Origin: Staphylotrichum longicolle
Taxonomy: Eukaryota; Ascomycota; Sordariomycetes; Sordariales; Chaetomiaceae
Length of the DNA stretch: 64,000 nucleotides
NCBI GenBank assembly: GCA_019096155.1
Contig: JAHCVI010000001.1
Coordinates: 12,797,243 to 12,861,242 of the forward strand
Reading direction: 5' to 3'
A program made the position numbers and the translations under genes. The notes beneath the pieces were generated by a model, which searched no databases, was not told the DNA's origin, and was given only the letters and a program-made list of their open reading frames with translations. The number at the start of each line of letters is the position of its first letter. The stretch's first letter is position 1. Positions 1 to 9,992 of this stretch are shown piece by piece.

Positions 1-627
1 CACATCATGCCTCAAATGCTCCTCCCCGCCCCGCACCCGCTCCCACCCAGGCCTGTACCGCACCGCAAACCTCCTGACCGCATCAAACAGGATGTGGTTC
101 CCCTCCCCCCAATCAATAATGTCCCACACCCCCGCCCCGTCCGCCTCGGGCCCGCCGAAGCAGACCACATCCCGCTCCAGCTCAAAATCCAGATTCACCG
201 CCGTCCGCGGCGCCAGCGCCAGCGACGACGACGCTGACGCGCCCCACCCCCCATAAAACTGGACCTGCGGCCCCAGCGTGGTGCGCAGCACCGTCCTCTT
301 CCCGCCCGCCATCCTCGCGGTCTTGGCGTGCCGCTGCACGGCGGCGCGCGCATCGCGGCAGGCGAGCGACAGGGAGACGGTGTTGTGCGCGCCCGACTCC
401 GGGTGCGGGACCAGGTTGATGGGGGCCTCGCACGGCTCGAAGAGGCGCGAGCTCGGGTGGTGCGGGTTGAGGAAGAATTGGATCTGCGGGGCGAGGGAGG
501 CGGCGGCGGACCAGATCAGGTCGCGGAGCTCGGTGGGGAGGAGGGGGAAGAGGGGGAATGTGAGAGGGGTGGTGGTGGTGGTGGTGGTGGTGGTGGTGAT
601 AGTGACGGTGGTTGTTGTGATGCTCAT
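1..627 (-). CDS. 2EXR domain protein, 3' part cut by window edge
   Basis: The minus-strand frame is open from an ATG at 627 to the left edge of the window, so the stop lies outside. The protein opens with a threonine run encoded by a (GGT)n tract, followed by FPLFPLLPTELRDLIW and, after a spacer, SLACRDARAAVQRHA. The pattern F-x-F-x-LLP-x-ELR-x-x-IW is the hallmark of the fungal 2EXR (F-box-like) family. These proteins are very numerous in Pezizomycotina and have no established biochemical role. About 209 residues are visible. Other minus-strand frames here give only His/Pro/Arg-rich shadow products. The family call is firm; function is unknown. Confidence 0.8.
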   Translation of the reverse strand, partial: MSITTTTVTITTTTTTTTTTPLTFPLFPLLPTELRDLIWSAAASLAPQIQFFLNPHHPSSRLFEPCEAPINLVPHPESGAHNTVSLSLACRDARAAVQRHAKTARMAGGKRTVLRTTLGPQVQFYGGWGASASSSLALAPRTAVNLDFELERDVVCFGGPEADGAGVWDIIDWGEGNHILFDAVRRFAVRYRPGWERVRGGEEHLRHDV

Positions 628-1715
628 GGTTGGTGGAGGTGAAGTTTGGTGATGTGATGGGGACGGGGATGAGCATACGGGTTTGCGTGGCTTGGTTAGG
701 GGTTGATGCTTGGTTTTATGAGTGGTTGATGGCGTGGAAGAGATTGGGACCCCTAAGTCACCCCACCTGCAACATAGGGGTCGAGAATTCGGTCATGGTG
801 ACTTGGGGTAAAGGTTAGGGTAGGGTCCAGCACTACCGGGCCAATACGAGGGCACTGACACAAGTTCAACGTCATGTTCCTACAAGGTTAGGGTCTCCGT
901 TCACAAAGTTGGGCGACTCGTTGTCTAACAACTTGGAGGCTCGATGAGCCAGACTGCAACTCAGAGCGAGCAGGGTGCTATGTCGGCAGGTTCACAATGA
1001 AGACCTCGAGGAAAAGAAGCAACAAAAAAGACTTTTGCTGAGGGCTTGTTTCTGTCCCGAATTTCCGCCTGTCAAGCATCCGGGATTCTAGGACGCCTGG
1101 TACATAAGAATAGTAAACTTTCAAATCATATCTGAAACTGAACTGCAAGATGCAATAGTTTGCTAGATCAGGTCTAGGAGCTTAATCTGCTCTTAGGACG
1201 GAAGGGACGCCTTAATGTCCTGTCCCCTCGTCCCTGGCTTTCAACGCCGCTCGGCGTCCAGGGGTAAGGGCGAGCGTCTTGCAACATGCAAAAGGTAGGC
1301 ACGATCAAAGGAACCACGAGCCAAGTCCCCAGCTGTGGTATCGTTATGAGCAACCTGTCCATTTCATTTGAATGTCAGTATCCTTCATCTATCCTGTAAT
1401 ACCTACTATTGGTCGCCGCCCTATAGCTCACTTCTCTCATTCTGGCCGAGGACAAATTACCCAAGGTATTCTTTTTCTTTGGTCCTTGAGCGTTTCCCCA
1501 AGTACCTAACGTACCCTCATGAGAAAACGCCAGAAGAACCGATAACCAGCAATCGCTTGTTGTGTGAGCTGCAGTCGCTCTTCAAGCTGTCAAAGCCCGG
1601 TGTTCGGTAATTAGGTACCTATCTTTCAGTAGTCAGGTAAGACATCTCAGGTTCCACATTAGCTATCCTGGACGTCGATGATTCATTGCCAGTAGCGTAC
1701 AAGCCGAGAGCCACA
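628..1715. other. Intergenic, no gene seen
   Basis: This holds the divergent promoters of the 2EXR gene and the MFS gene. It has short GTACCTA-like stretches around 1500-1625 and two isolated TTAGGG words near 813 and 885. I see no convincing exon. Confidence 0.5.
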
Positions 1716-3415
1716 ATGTCAGGCCAAAACGTTCCCCTGAGGGCCAACGAGGACGATTCAGATGCCATAGTCTCCGTCCGTGCAGTGGACAGTACCAGTC
1801 AAGAGCCATCCCCGGCCAATGCTGCTCGTTCTGAACCCGGCACGGCCGAGACCGCGGACTCGGAATTTGTGAACGTCTCCTTGGACCACGAACTGCCGCG
1901 GCCTCTACCAGACCCCGACGACTCGGTCCCCAGTATACCGGCCAACGACCCCGAATTCGCGCGAAACATTGTTGACTGGGATCGCGACGACCCCAAGAAC
2001 CCATACAACTGGTCCACGTGGAGCAAGTCCATCCAAATCTTTCTCGTCTCGTGCCTGACACTGGTCGTCCGCCTCGGATCCGGCATGATCGCTCCCTGGG
2101 CTGCGCGCATCATGAGAGACCTTGGGACTCCTGACGAGCTGCACCTGCTCATGGCGCTCACCGTGTCAGTGTATGTCCTCGGACTCGCCGCCGGGCCTCT
2201 GTTGGTCGTGCCGCTGAGCAAGATCTTTGGCCGGCTCAACGTCTCCCGCGTAGCCAACATGGGTTTCGTGGGGTTCACGATGGGCTGCAGTTTTGCCGGG
2301 TCGCCCATCACGCTCATCATCTTTCGGTTTGCTGCCGGTCTGTTCGGCACCTCGGCCCTCGCCAACGGACCGGGCGTCATCGCCGATCTCATCACCCGAG
2401 ACAAACGCGCAGTGCCGTAGGGCATATACTCCGCGTTCCGGGTGGTGGGCTCTGCTCTCGGCCCCATCTTTGGCATCCTGGTGGGCGGCGACGGGAACTG
2501 GCGGCTGGTGATTCGGGTCCAATGTTACGCCGCTTTGGCTGTGATGATAGTCATGGCACCCTTCTGCCACGAGACATACGGCCCGACGGTGTTGCAGGAG
2601 GAGGTCGACCGGCGCCGCCGAGAGACAAGGAACCAGCGCCTCCGGTCAAGGCTCGATCCGGGCCTGACGCGCTGGCAGATACTCCGAACGGGCATGACCT
2701 ACCCTTTCCGGATCTTCTTTGCCGTCCGGGAGTGTGTTGCGTACGGCACGCTTGTTAGCGTCGCGTACGGAGTGCAGTACACCATGCTGACGACCATGGA
2801 CCATGTCTTCTCCGACTTGTACAGAGACATTGCCACCGTTAGCGGCTGGTACTACCTGGCTCTGGCGCTTGGATGCCTGTCTGGTTTGCTGGTGGACTGG
2901 GTGGCCGGTGAGACGGGACCTGCCAGACATCGGGACAAGCTGCTGCTCGCCCTCGCAGGCAGCATTGGTGTGGTGTTTGCGAGTCTCGTCATCTACGGCT
3001 GGCTTACGCAACGCAACAACGGGTTATCCGGCGTCATCTTTTTTTGCCTATATTTTGCGTAAGTTGAGACCCAAGGCGGATTGCTAGTAAATGCGAAGGC
3101 TAACGCCCCTTGTACAGGACCATGGGCACCACCAGCCTCATGGCGTTTGTGCGCAAGGTCATTTTCTCCCCTTGCTGATGATTGCTGTACAGAGATACTG
3201 ACGAGCGAACTTCCTAGGCCGTTATGTGGACCTTCACCGAGGATGGAATGGAGCTGACTCTCGCAGCCACGGTGATACTCAAAGGCATCTTCGGGGCCTC
3301 GTTACCTTTGCTCGGCATCTGGCTGTATGACAAGCTTGGGGCAGGATGGGCCAGCACCGCGCTGGCTGGTGCCATTGTGGTTGTGACTCCAGCGGCTTTC
3401 TGGGCCATCCGATAA
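1716..3415 (+). pseudogene. MFS drug/polyamine-type transporter with an in-frame TAG
   Basis: Three exons (1716-3058, 3118-3157, 3218-3415) join to 527 codons, but codon 235 is TAG (2418-2420). The frame continues on both sides of it without any intron signal. Before the stop are the motif DWDRDDPKNPYNW, typical of the N-terminal cytosolic region of fungal DHA1 transporters, and about four membrane segments. After it come the remaining hydrophobic helices to WAIR. Introns are 3059-3117 (GTAAGT...CAG) and 3158-3217 (weaker GTCATT donor, TAG acceptor). The ATG at 1716 has a better context (A at -3) than the in-frame ATG at 1686. The stop is one C-to-T change from CAG. An intact protein would be a 12-helix proton antiporter of the plasma membrane. 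As read here, the product would end after about 234 residues, so this is either a recent pseudogene, a sequencing error or a readthrough case. Confidence 0.85.
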
Positions 3416-5783
3416 CAGAAATAGTCGTCCACAATGTGGCAGTTTCCACGTCACAATGGCCTGTCGGATACGAGCTTAGGGTTCGGTGGCGCACAGCGGG
3501 ATTTTTCTCGTTGTGATTGGGTGTTGTAGGCATTTAGAAGGCCGTCTCAGCGTACCTTTTTTGTTTTCTACAGCATCAGCCATAGACAGCATCTGATTTT
3601 GCTTTGAGAGGAAGCCCTGCGTTCATAAGGCTGATGGGTGTGTGGTTTTGATGGAGCTTGGAGCTGGACCCCTGAGACCCTGAGGGGCCTCGGCTAACAT
3701 CATCCCGAACGAGCGGGCGATCGGAAACACACGGGAATCCACCAACACAAGCCAGCAGAGAGAGAATTGGGCCAGAATTGCGCGATAAAATCCAAGGATT
3801 TGCGGAGAGTTACCTATACAATTCGATTTAGAGGAGAAATGCAGCCAGAATCAAGGTCAACCCCGGAACGCCACCCATGAGACCGCCACCAAAAAAACCC
3901 GGGTGCCAGTAAACATCCGGCCCGGCCCGAACTTGATCAACCGGTCCACCACGCTTTTCGGTATGAAAAGATCGCATTCCAGCCGCGGCGCAGGGCCGGT
4001 TCCGCCCTTCTTACGCCCTCTCTGTCGCCCCTGACATGTCGTATCTACCGGGTCCGTTCAAACCAGCCGCTCGAGCCGGCAATGGCGACTGACTGGTCCA
4101 TCACCCACTCGCCTACGCCGAGGTACTTGTCGACCCATTTCGACATCTCCTTGTTCTCCCCGGCCACCTTGTCAGTCTTGAAACTGGGCCTTGACAGAAC
4201 CACGGTCAGCTTCTCGGTGTGTCGTTGCTGCGGCGTGCCGCGGTCGTCGTTGTCGCCGTTGCAAGGATGGGACCGATGTTGGAGGGAGTTTTACTCACGT
4301 CAGGCCGGTTGAGCGCTTCATGCCCGCCAAAAACGCAGAGACTAATCGGGAAACTGTCAGCTCTCGAATCGCCTTTGGCAGAGGAGGCGGGTGGACGGGA
4401 GCACCTACAGAGCACAGCGTCGAAGGCATAATGGGTCAACCGTCCAAGCTTTGACAACAACCCCAAAGTCAGCAAGTCGAGAAGCTGGAAGCGATCTTAG
4501 ACTCGGACACGACGACAGGGCCGACGACGGCCCTCGACGAACGAGCACCGGGGAGGGGCATCACCCACCACCATCTTGACGAGCTATCCGCAATCTTGGG
4601 AGTCCGACTTTCTGATGCGGCGGCTCACAGCAAATCCGTGCGACGTGGAACGAGAAACCGAGTCCGGGAGGGAGATGTTTTGTTGCTTTGAAGGAGGCTG
4701 GCGGAGGCTTGGTGGGGAGACGGCAACAGACGCGCAACTGATGCGGCGGGCAACCGATCACAAGACAGCCAAGACCGACCATACCGAAAGCGTGCGGAGC
4801 TTGGGCCACACCAGCCACGTGCGGGGTCACGGGAGGTCGCATTCCGATCAGATTGCTTATCGACCCACATGGCGCCAGAGTTGACAGCAATTGGTTCCCA
4901 CCATCCCGCTCTTGAATTGTGGGTCTGAGTGTCGGCCAAGTGCCAGGCGGGGTGCCTCAGCAACACAGTACTTGTCAGGTACAAGCTTCGACATCAAACT
5001 CCACGGCCAGTTTTGCACCGATATGCGCACTCTGGGATTTACCTGATGCCTGGTCGAAAGGAGATTGGGATTTGGGTTGGATCCTGGGAAGAAAGAGGCA
5101 TCATACGGGGTATCATGCGACTCGAGGCCTTTCCATCGGATGTACCTCGAAGCCCCGTATCGTCCATCACACCTGGCAACGTCAAGGAGGGGTACGTGGG
5201 GCAACCCGCTGAGTGGGATGTTGGGAAAGCTTTGGGAGCTCCCCTCCAAACGTGGGAGCATCCATTGGGTTGAAGGGGAACTTTTTTTTCGCGCAGAGAA
5301 GTTAAATTCCCCAATCTCTCGCCGACACCGATCCCCATCGTCTCCTCTCCATCCGCGCGACCCTTGATTTGTCGCATTGTCCGAGGTGAGTCTCCTGTCT
5401 TTTCCTGTCTCTCGGGTTCGTGTTCCTCGCGTGTTGCGAATGGGGTCCTGTTTCACATCTCGCATCGCCGCAGGGCGACCGACAGCCACTCGCCTGCCGC
5501 CTTGAAAAAGCTCAGCCGCCCTGGATGGCATTCTCCGTGGCACATTGCTTCTTCCTGCTCCATTCTGTCCTCGTCTAATCCCTCCTCCTCTTCCCCAACC
5601 ACCACGGCCCTTGCGAACACCGGCGCCAACTTTTCTTTCGCCAGCGTCATCACCTCCGCAGTCGGAGATTGCTGACCAGAGGTCTCAGGCTTTAAATTCC
5701 CACATCCTCTCTAGACCCGGAGCCTTGCGCAAAACTTCCGCAAACACCACCTCAGACCCTTCATAACGCGCCAATCCATCACA
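3416..5783. other. Long intergenic stretch and pyruvate kinase leader
   Basis: There are 2.4 kb without a supported gene. Open frames of up to 228 codons exist on both strands, but their composition is unlike any protein family I know. The last 400 bases are pyrimidine-rich, as in promoters and leaders of strongly expressed fungal glycolytic genes. Confidence 0.5.
5386..5688 (+). other. Probable 5'-UTR intron of pyruvate kinase
   Basis: A consensus donor GTGAGT at 5386 follows a purine-rich end CCGAG. A CTGAC branch-like word at 5672 and a CAG at 5686-5688 precede the start codon by about 95 bases. Leader introns are common in strongly expressed fungal genes. The acceptor could also be the CAG at 5677-5679. 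This is inference only. Confidence 0.4.
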
Positions 5784-7758
5784 ATGGCGACGACGGCCCT
5801 CGACCATCTCTCGCTTGGCGGCAAGATCGAATGGCTTGCGCAGCTTGACACGGCTTACCAGCCGGAGCGCAACCTTCGCCGAACTTCCATCATCTGCACC
5901 ATCGGGCCCAAGACCAACTCCGTTGAGGCCATCAACAAGCTCCGCGAGTCGGGCTTGAACGTGGTGCGCATGAACTTCTCCCACGGCAGCTACGAGTACC
6001 ACCGTACGTTTTCTCCCTGAATTGCTGTCGATCAATGATGCCATGAGTGGTGGATGCTCCGTATCCGCCCGTCGATTTTTGACTCCACCGACTCGGCGCC
6101 CAAGCCGTTTTCGCATCTCTTGGCGCGTTGAGGATCGAATCGCTAATGCTCCACCTTTAGAGTCTGTCATCGACAATGCTCGCCAGGCCGAGAAGGTTCA
6201 GAAGGGTCGCCAGGTCGCCATCGCCCTGGACACCAAGGGGCCGGAGATCCGGACAGGTAACACCAAGGGCGATGCCGATATCCCCATCGAGGCCGGCACT
6301 GTCATGAACTTCACAACCGACGAGCAATATGCCACGTCATGCGATACCACCAACATGTGAGTGTGCTGTCTCTGTTGGGTATATCGATCTTGATATTGAC
6401 AAGTGCAAGGTACGTCGACTACAAGAACATCACCAAGGTGATCCAGCCTGGGCGCATCATCTACGTGGACGACGGTGTTCTGGCGTTTGACGTGCTCAAG
6501 ATTGTCGATGAGCAGACCATCAAGGTCCGCGCGCGGAACAACGGGTTCATCTCGTCCCGCAAGGGCGTCAACCTGCCCAACACTGATGTCGATCTGCCCG
6601 CTCTTTCGGAGAAGGACAAGAACGACCTGCGGTTTGGTGTGAAGAACGGTGTCGACATGATTTTTGCTTGTAAGCTGATGCTCAATGATGACGGCTTAAC
6701 GTGGGTGTGAGTGGCTAACGCAACCATCACAGCCTTTATCCGGAGGGGGCAAGACATCAAGGACATCCGTGAGGTTCTTGGTGATGAGGGCCGCCACATC
6801 CAGATCATTGCCAAGATTGAGAACCGCCAGGGTCTGAACAACTTCCCCGAGATTCTTGCCGAGACCGATGGTGTCATGGTTGCCCGTGGTGATCTGGGTA
6901 TTGAGATTCCCGCGGCGGAGGTGTTTGCCGCCCAGAAGAAGATCATTGCCATGTGCAACATTGCCGGCAAGCCCGTCATCTGCGCAACCCAGATGCTGGA
7001 GTCCATGATCAAGAACCCCAGGCCTACCAGGGCCGAGATTAGCGACGTCGGCAACGCTGTTACGGACGGCGCTGACTGTGTCATGGTATGACAACTTCAT
7101 CCCACCAAGTGTTAAGCGGTGTGCTGACCGGCTCTGTTTAGCTTTCCGGCGAGACCGCCAAGGGCAGCTACCCGAACGAGGCGGTGCGCGAGATGAGCGA
7201 GGCGTGCTTGAAGGCCGAGAACTCGATCCCCTATGTTAGCCACTTCGAGGAGCTGTGCACTCTGGTCAAGCGTCCTGTCCCGATTGCCGAGTCGTGCGCG
7301 ATGGCGGCTGTCCGGGCTTCCCTGGATCTCAACGCGTCGGCCATTTTCGTGCTGTCCACGTCGGGCGACTCCGCGCGCCTCATCTCCAAGTACCGCCCCG
7401 TGTGCCCCATCATCATGATCACCCGCAATGCTTCGGCTTCGAGGTATGCTCACTTGTACCGCGCCGTGTACCCGTTCCTCTTCCCCGAGGCCAAGCCCGA
7501 CTTTAGCAAGGTCAACTGGCAGGAGGATGTGGACCGCCGTATCAAGTGGGGTCTCAGCCACGCCATCGATCTGGGCATTCTCAACGAGGGCGAGACTGTG
7601 GTGGTTGTCCAGGGCTGGAAGGTAAGGCTCCTCCCTCTTTTCGCCAATAATCCGTTTCAACTTGCTAACGCTACGTCTAGGGCGGCATGGGCAACACCAA
7701 CACTCTGCGCATCGTTAAGGCGGATGTCGACCATCTCGGTATTGGTCAGCTTGCTTAA
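5784..7758 (+). CDS. pki1: Pyruvate kinase
   Basis: Six exons (5784-6003, 6161-6356, 6410-6669, 6733-7085, 7142-7621, 7681-7758) give 528 residues, the usual length for fungal pyruvate kinase. All five introns have GT..AG ends and keep frame. The enzyme converts phosphoenolpyruvate and ADP to pyruvate and ATP, the last step of cytosolic glycolysis. Visible signatures are RRTSIICTIGP and MNFSHG near the N-terminus, DTKGPEIRTG, the active-site segment IIAKIENRQG with the catalytic lysine near residue 253, ARGDLGIEIP, CATQMLESM followed by PTRAEISDV, and LSGETAKG. The C-terminal domain ends IVKADVDHLGIGQLA. The pyrimidine-rich leader and probable leader intron suit strong constitutive expression. 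Single-copy housekeeping gene, identity certain. Confidence 0.98.
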
Positions 7759-8236
7759 TTTGCTTTGCTGGTACATGGGGTTTGGGGGTTACGGGACGGC
7801 AGCTGTTTTCCAAGAGAAGGGCTCAGATAAAGGCCTCGCAATAGATCTCTTTGGCTGGTATGGCATGAAATCATATTATCTTGTTCTTGTGTTTTGTTGT
7901 CTTGTGTTTCATGTGCGTGAGTTAAGAGACATCGGGGACCAGCGCCAACAGATAACCGGCTCTAGCAGCTTGTTTGAGTAAAGACAGCTGCAGAGATCGA
8001 CCCTGACATGCTGATTTGTTCCACTCAGGGTATTTCTACCCCGCTTGTCTCCTCTCTGGGTGGTCTTCTTTCACTTGGCGATTGGGTTGTCACGCCATCT
8101 ACTCACTTTCTCTCCGTAACCGCAGCTTCTCCGGCTTGCGTGCACTGGAAGCACATTTGGGTATGTCTCCGTTTGACACGCAATCGACGCGGATCACTAA
8201 TTTCAATGTCCAGATCTCTGCCCTGAGTCTCTCACC
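7759..8236. other. Intergenic: pyruvate kinase 3' end, nitrilase leader
   Basis: This contains the T-rich 3' region of pyruvate kinase and the promoter/leader of the nitrilase. Apart from the leader intron listed separately, I see no gene. Confidence 0.5.
8161..8213 (+). other. Probable 5'-UTR intron of the nitrilase gene
   Basis: The donor GTATGT at 8161, a branch sequence CACTAAT around 8196-8202 and a CAG acceptor at 8211-8213 form a 53-nt intron of typical fungal size. It ends 23 bases before the nitrilase ATG at 8237. No start codon fits a coding exon upstream, so a leader intron is the simplest reading. Confidence 0.55.
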
Positions 8237-9361
8237 ATGGCATCCACCCCTACAAAGTTCAAGGTGGCGGCAGCCCATGCGGCGCCCGTCTTTATGGACA
8301 AGGCGGCCACCATCAAGAAGGCTGTTCGCCTGATTGAGCAGGCCGCAGCAGAAGATGTCAAGCTGCTCGTCTTCCCCGAGACCTTTGTCCCGGGCTACCC
8401 GGTCTGTCTTGACCCATCACCAAACCAACAATAAAGAGAGGGATGGCGGATGGACTGGACTTACTAACTAGCTGCACTCTCACAGTACTGGATCGAATGC
8501 TACCCCCCGCTGACGCAGGTCTCCGCCCTCGCCACCTACGCCGCCCAATCCGTCGTCGTCGAGCCCAACAACGCCGACATGGCGCCCCTGCAGGACGCCT
8601 GCCGCCGCACCGGCGTCGCCGTCGTCCTCGGCGTCTCGGAGCGCATGGCCGACGGCGGGCACACCCTCTTCAACTCGCAGGTGCTCATCGAAGGCGGCGC
8701 CGACGGCGGCGCTATCCTCGGCGTCCACCGCAAGCTGCAGCCGACCTACGTCGAGCGCATGGTCTGGGCGCAGGGAAACGGCTCCACGCTCCGCGTCTGG
8801 CCCGTCCGGGCGCTGGCGGGGACCAAGGTGGGCGGGCTCGCGTGCTGGGAGCACACGATGAACGGCGCGCGGCAGGCGCTGATCGCGCAGGGCCAGGTGG
8901 TGCACGCGGGCGCGTGGCCGGCGCTGTCGACGATGCGCGGGTTTGAGAGCGTCGCGGACGCGCAGATCGAGGCGCTCATGAAGGCGCACGCGCTGACGGC
9001 GCAGGTGTGGGTGGTGACGGCGTCGAATTACGTCGACGAGGGGTGTCTTGCGTGGATGAGGGAGAGCCTGGGGGAGCAGGAGCTGGTGAAGAAGGGGGGT
9101 GGGTGGTCGGCGGTGGTGCATCCGTTTTGTGGGTTCGTCGCCGGGCCGCACACGGGGGAGGAGGAGAAGTTGGTGGTCGGGGAGGTGGACCTGGCGGACC
9201 TGGCGGCGGTCAAGGTGTGGATTGATGCCAAGGGACACTACCAGCGGCCGGAGATTTTGAGGTTTGGGTTCGATGAGACTCCGTACTGGGCCGATGAAAA
9301 GAGGGATCGCTTTAAGGGGCAGGAGGAGGGTCGGCGGGTGAAGGAGGAGGGTGAGGAATAG
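8237..9361 (+). CDS. Nitrilase (carbon-nitrogen hydrolase family)
   Basis: Two exons (8237-8401, 8486-9361) give 346 residues, normal for fungal nitrilases. The intron is 84 nt with donor GTCTGT and acceptor CACAG. The enzyme hydrolyses organic nitriles to carboxylic acid and ammonia. The Glu-Lys-Cys triad is visible: the glutamate in LLVFPETFVPGYP, the lysine in HRKLQPTYVERM, and the nucleophilic cysteine in GGLACWEHTMNG. The WEHTM context right after the cysteine resembles aliphatic/aromatic nitrilases of the CWEHYMPL type rather than amidases or the cyanide hydratases, but the M-N-G that replaces M-P-L is unusual. Sequence downstream of the cysteine is well conserved (ALIAQGQVVHAGAWP). There is no targeting signal, so the enzyme is probably cytosolic. 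Substrate cannot be told from sequence. Confidence 0.92.
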
Positions 9362-9992
9362 GGGGCTGATGCGGGTTAGGGTTGCATACTTCAACAAGGT
9401 AATGCTCAGATGTGAGAGGGGATACCCTCCAAAGCAAGCACGTGGTTAGGCAGAGTAACAGCATACATAAAGTTGCTGGTCGTTTTGCTATTGAGGTTTC
9501 CGAGAGTCAATGACGGAGAGTCATTGTCGATGGTTGCAGGTGGCAGATGATGTGTCGGGTGCTGTTTGTTCTTCGAAGGCTCAAGCACTGTTGAAGCGAA
9601 GGCCCACACTGAACACTTGGTGGATCAGCAGTGGCACGTGTGGGCCAATCACGTCACCGCAGGAAGCTGCAGCTCCCCTGTGGCATGTGCACATGGGCAG
9701 GAGCTCGTGGGCTTTCTTTGCGCCGCAACTCCAGGCATCTTCTCTCCGTCGGCTGCTCAAGTCGGCTCAGACGGTGTCTTTGTCGATGCCTTAATTCTAC
9801 TCTTGAGGGTACGGTGGCCTCTTTCCATTTTCTTGATACAAAAACCAACGCGTTTGCCGTGATCCTGATTCCTCGATCCTGGGCTGTGCTTGGAGACATT
9901 CAAATCCATTTTGTGCAGACCGCGCTTCCATCATCCAGGGCCACGGATGCGCTGTCTATTTTGACTTTTAAACGCTCTCCAGCCCCCGTGCC
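9362..9992. other. Intergenic, no gene seen
   Basis: This holds the nitrilase 3' end and the promoter of the Atg28-like gene. The frames present are short and without family resemblance. Confidence 0.5.

Noticed and set aside
569..599. GGT trinucleotide repeat as microsatellite
   Set aside because: It encodes the threonine run of the 2EXR protein, so it is treated as part of that gene.
813..895. TTAGGG words suggesting telomeric repeat
   Set aside because: Only two isolated copies, not in tandem, inside a normal intergenic region far from any chromosome end.
4857..5543. 228-codon open frame on the minus strand
   Set aside because: Lies in the pyruvate kinase promoter/leader; random-looking composition and no introns or motifs that support it.
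8480..9397. 305-codon open frame on the minus strand
   Set aside because: Antisense shadow of the nitrilase gene, whose catalytic motifs are all intact.
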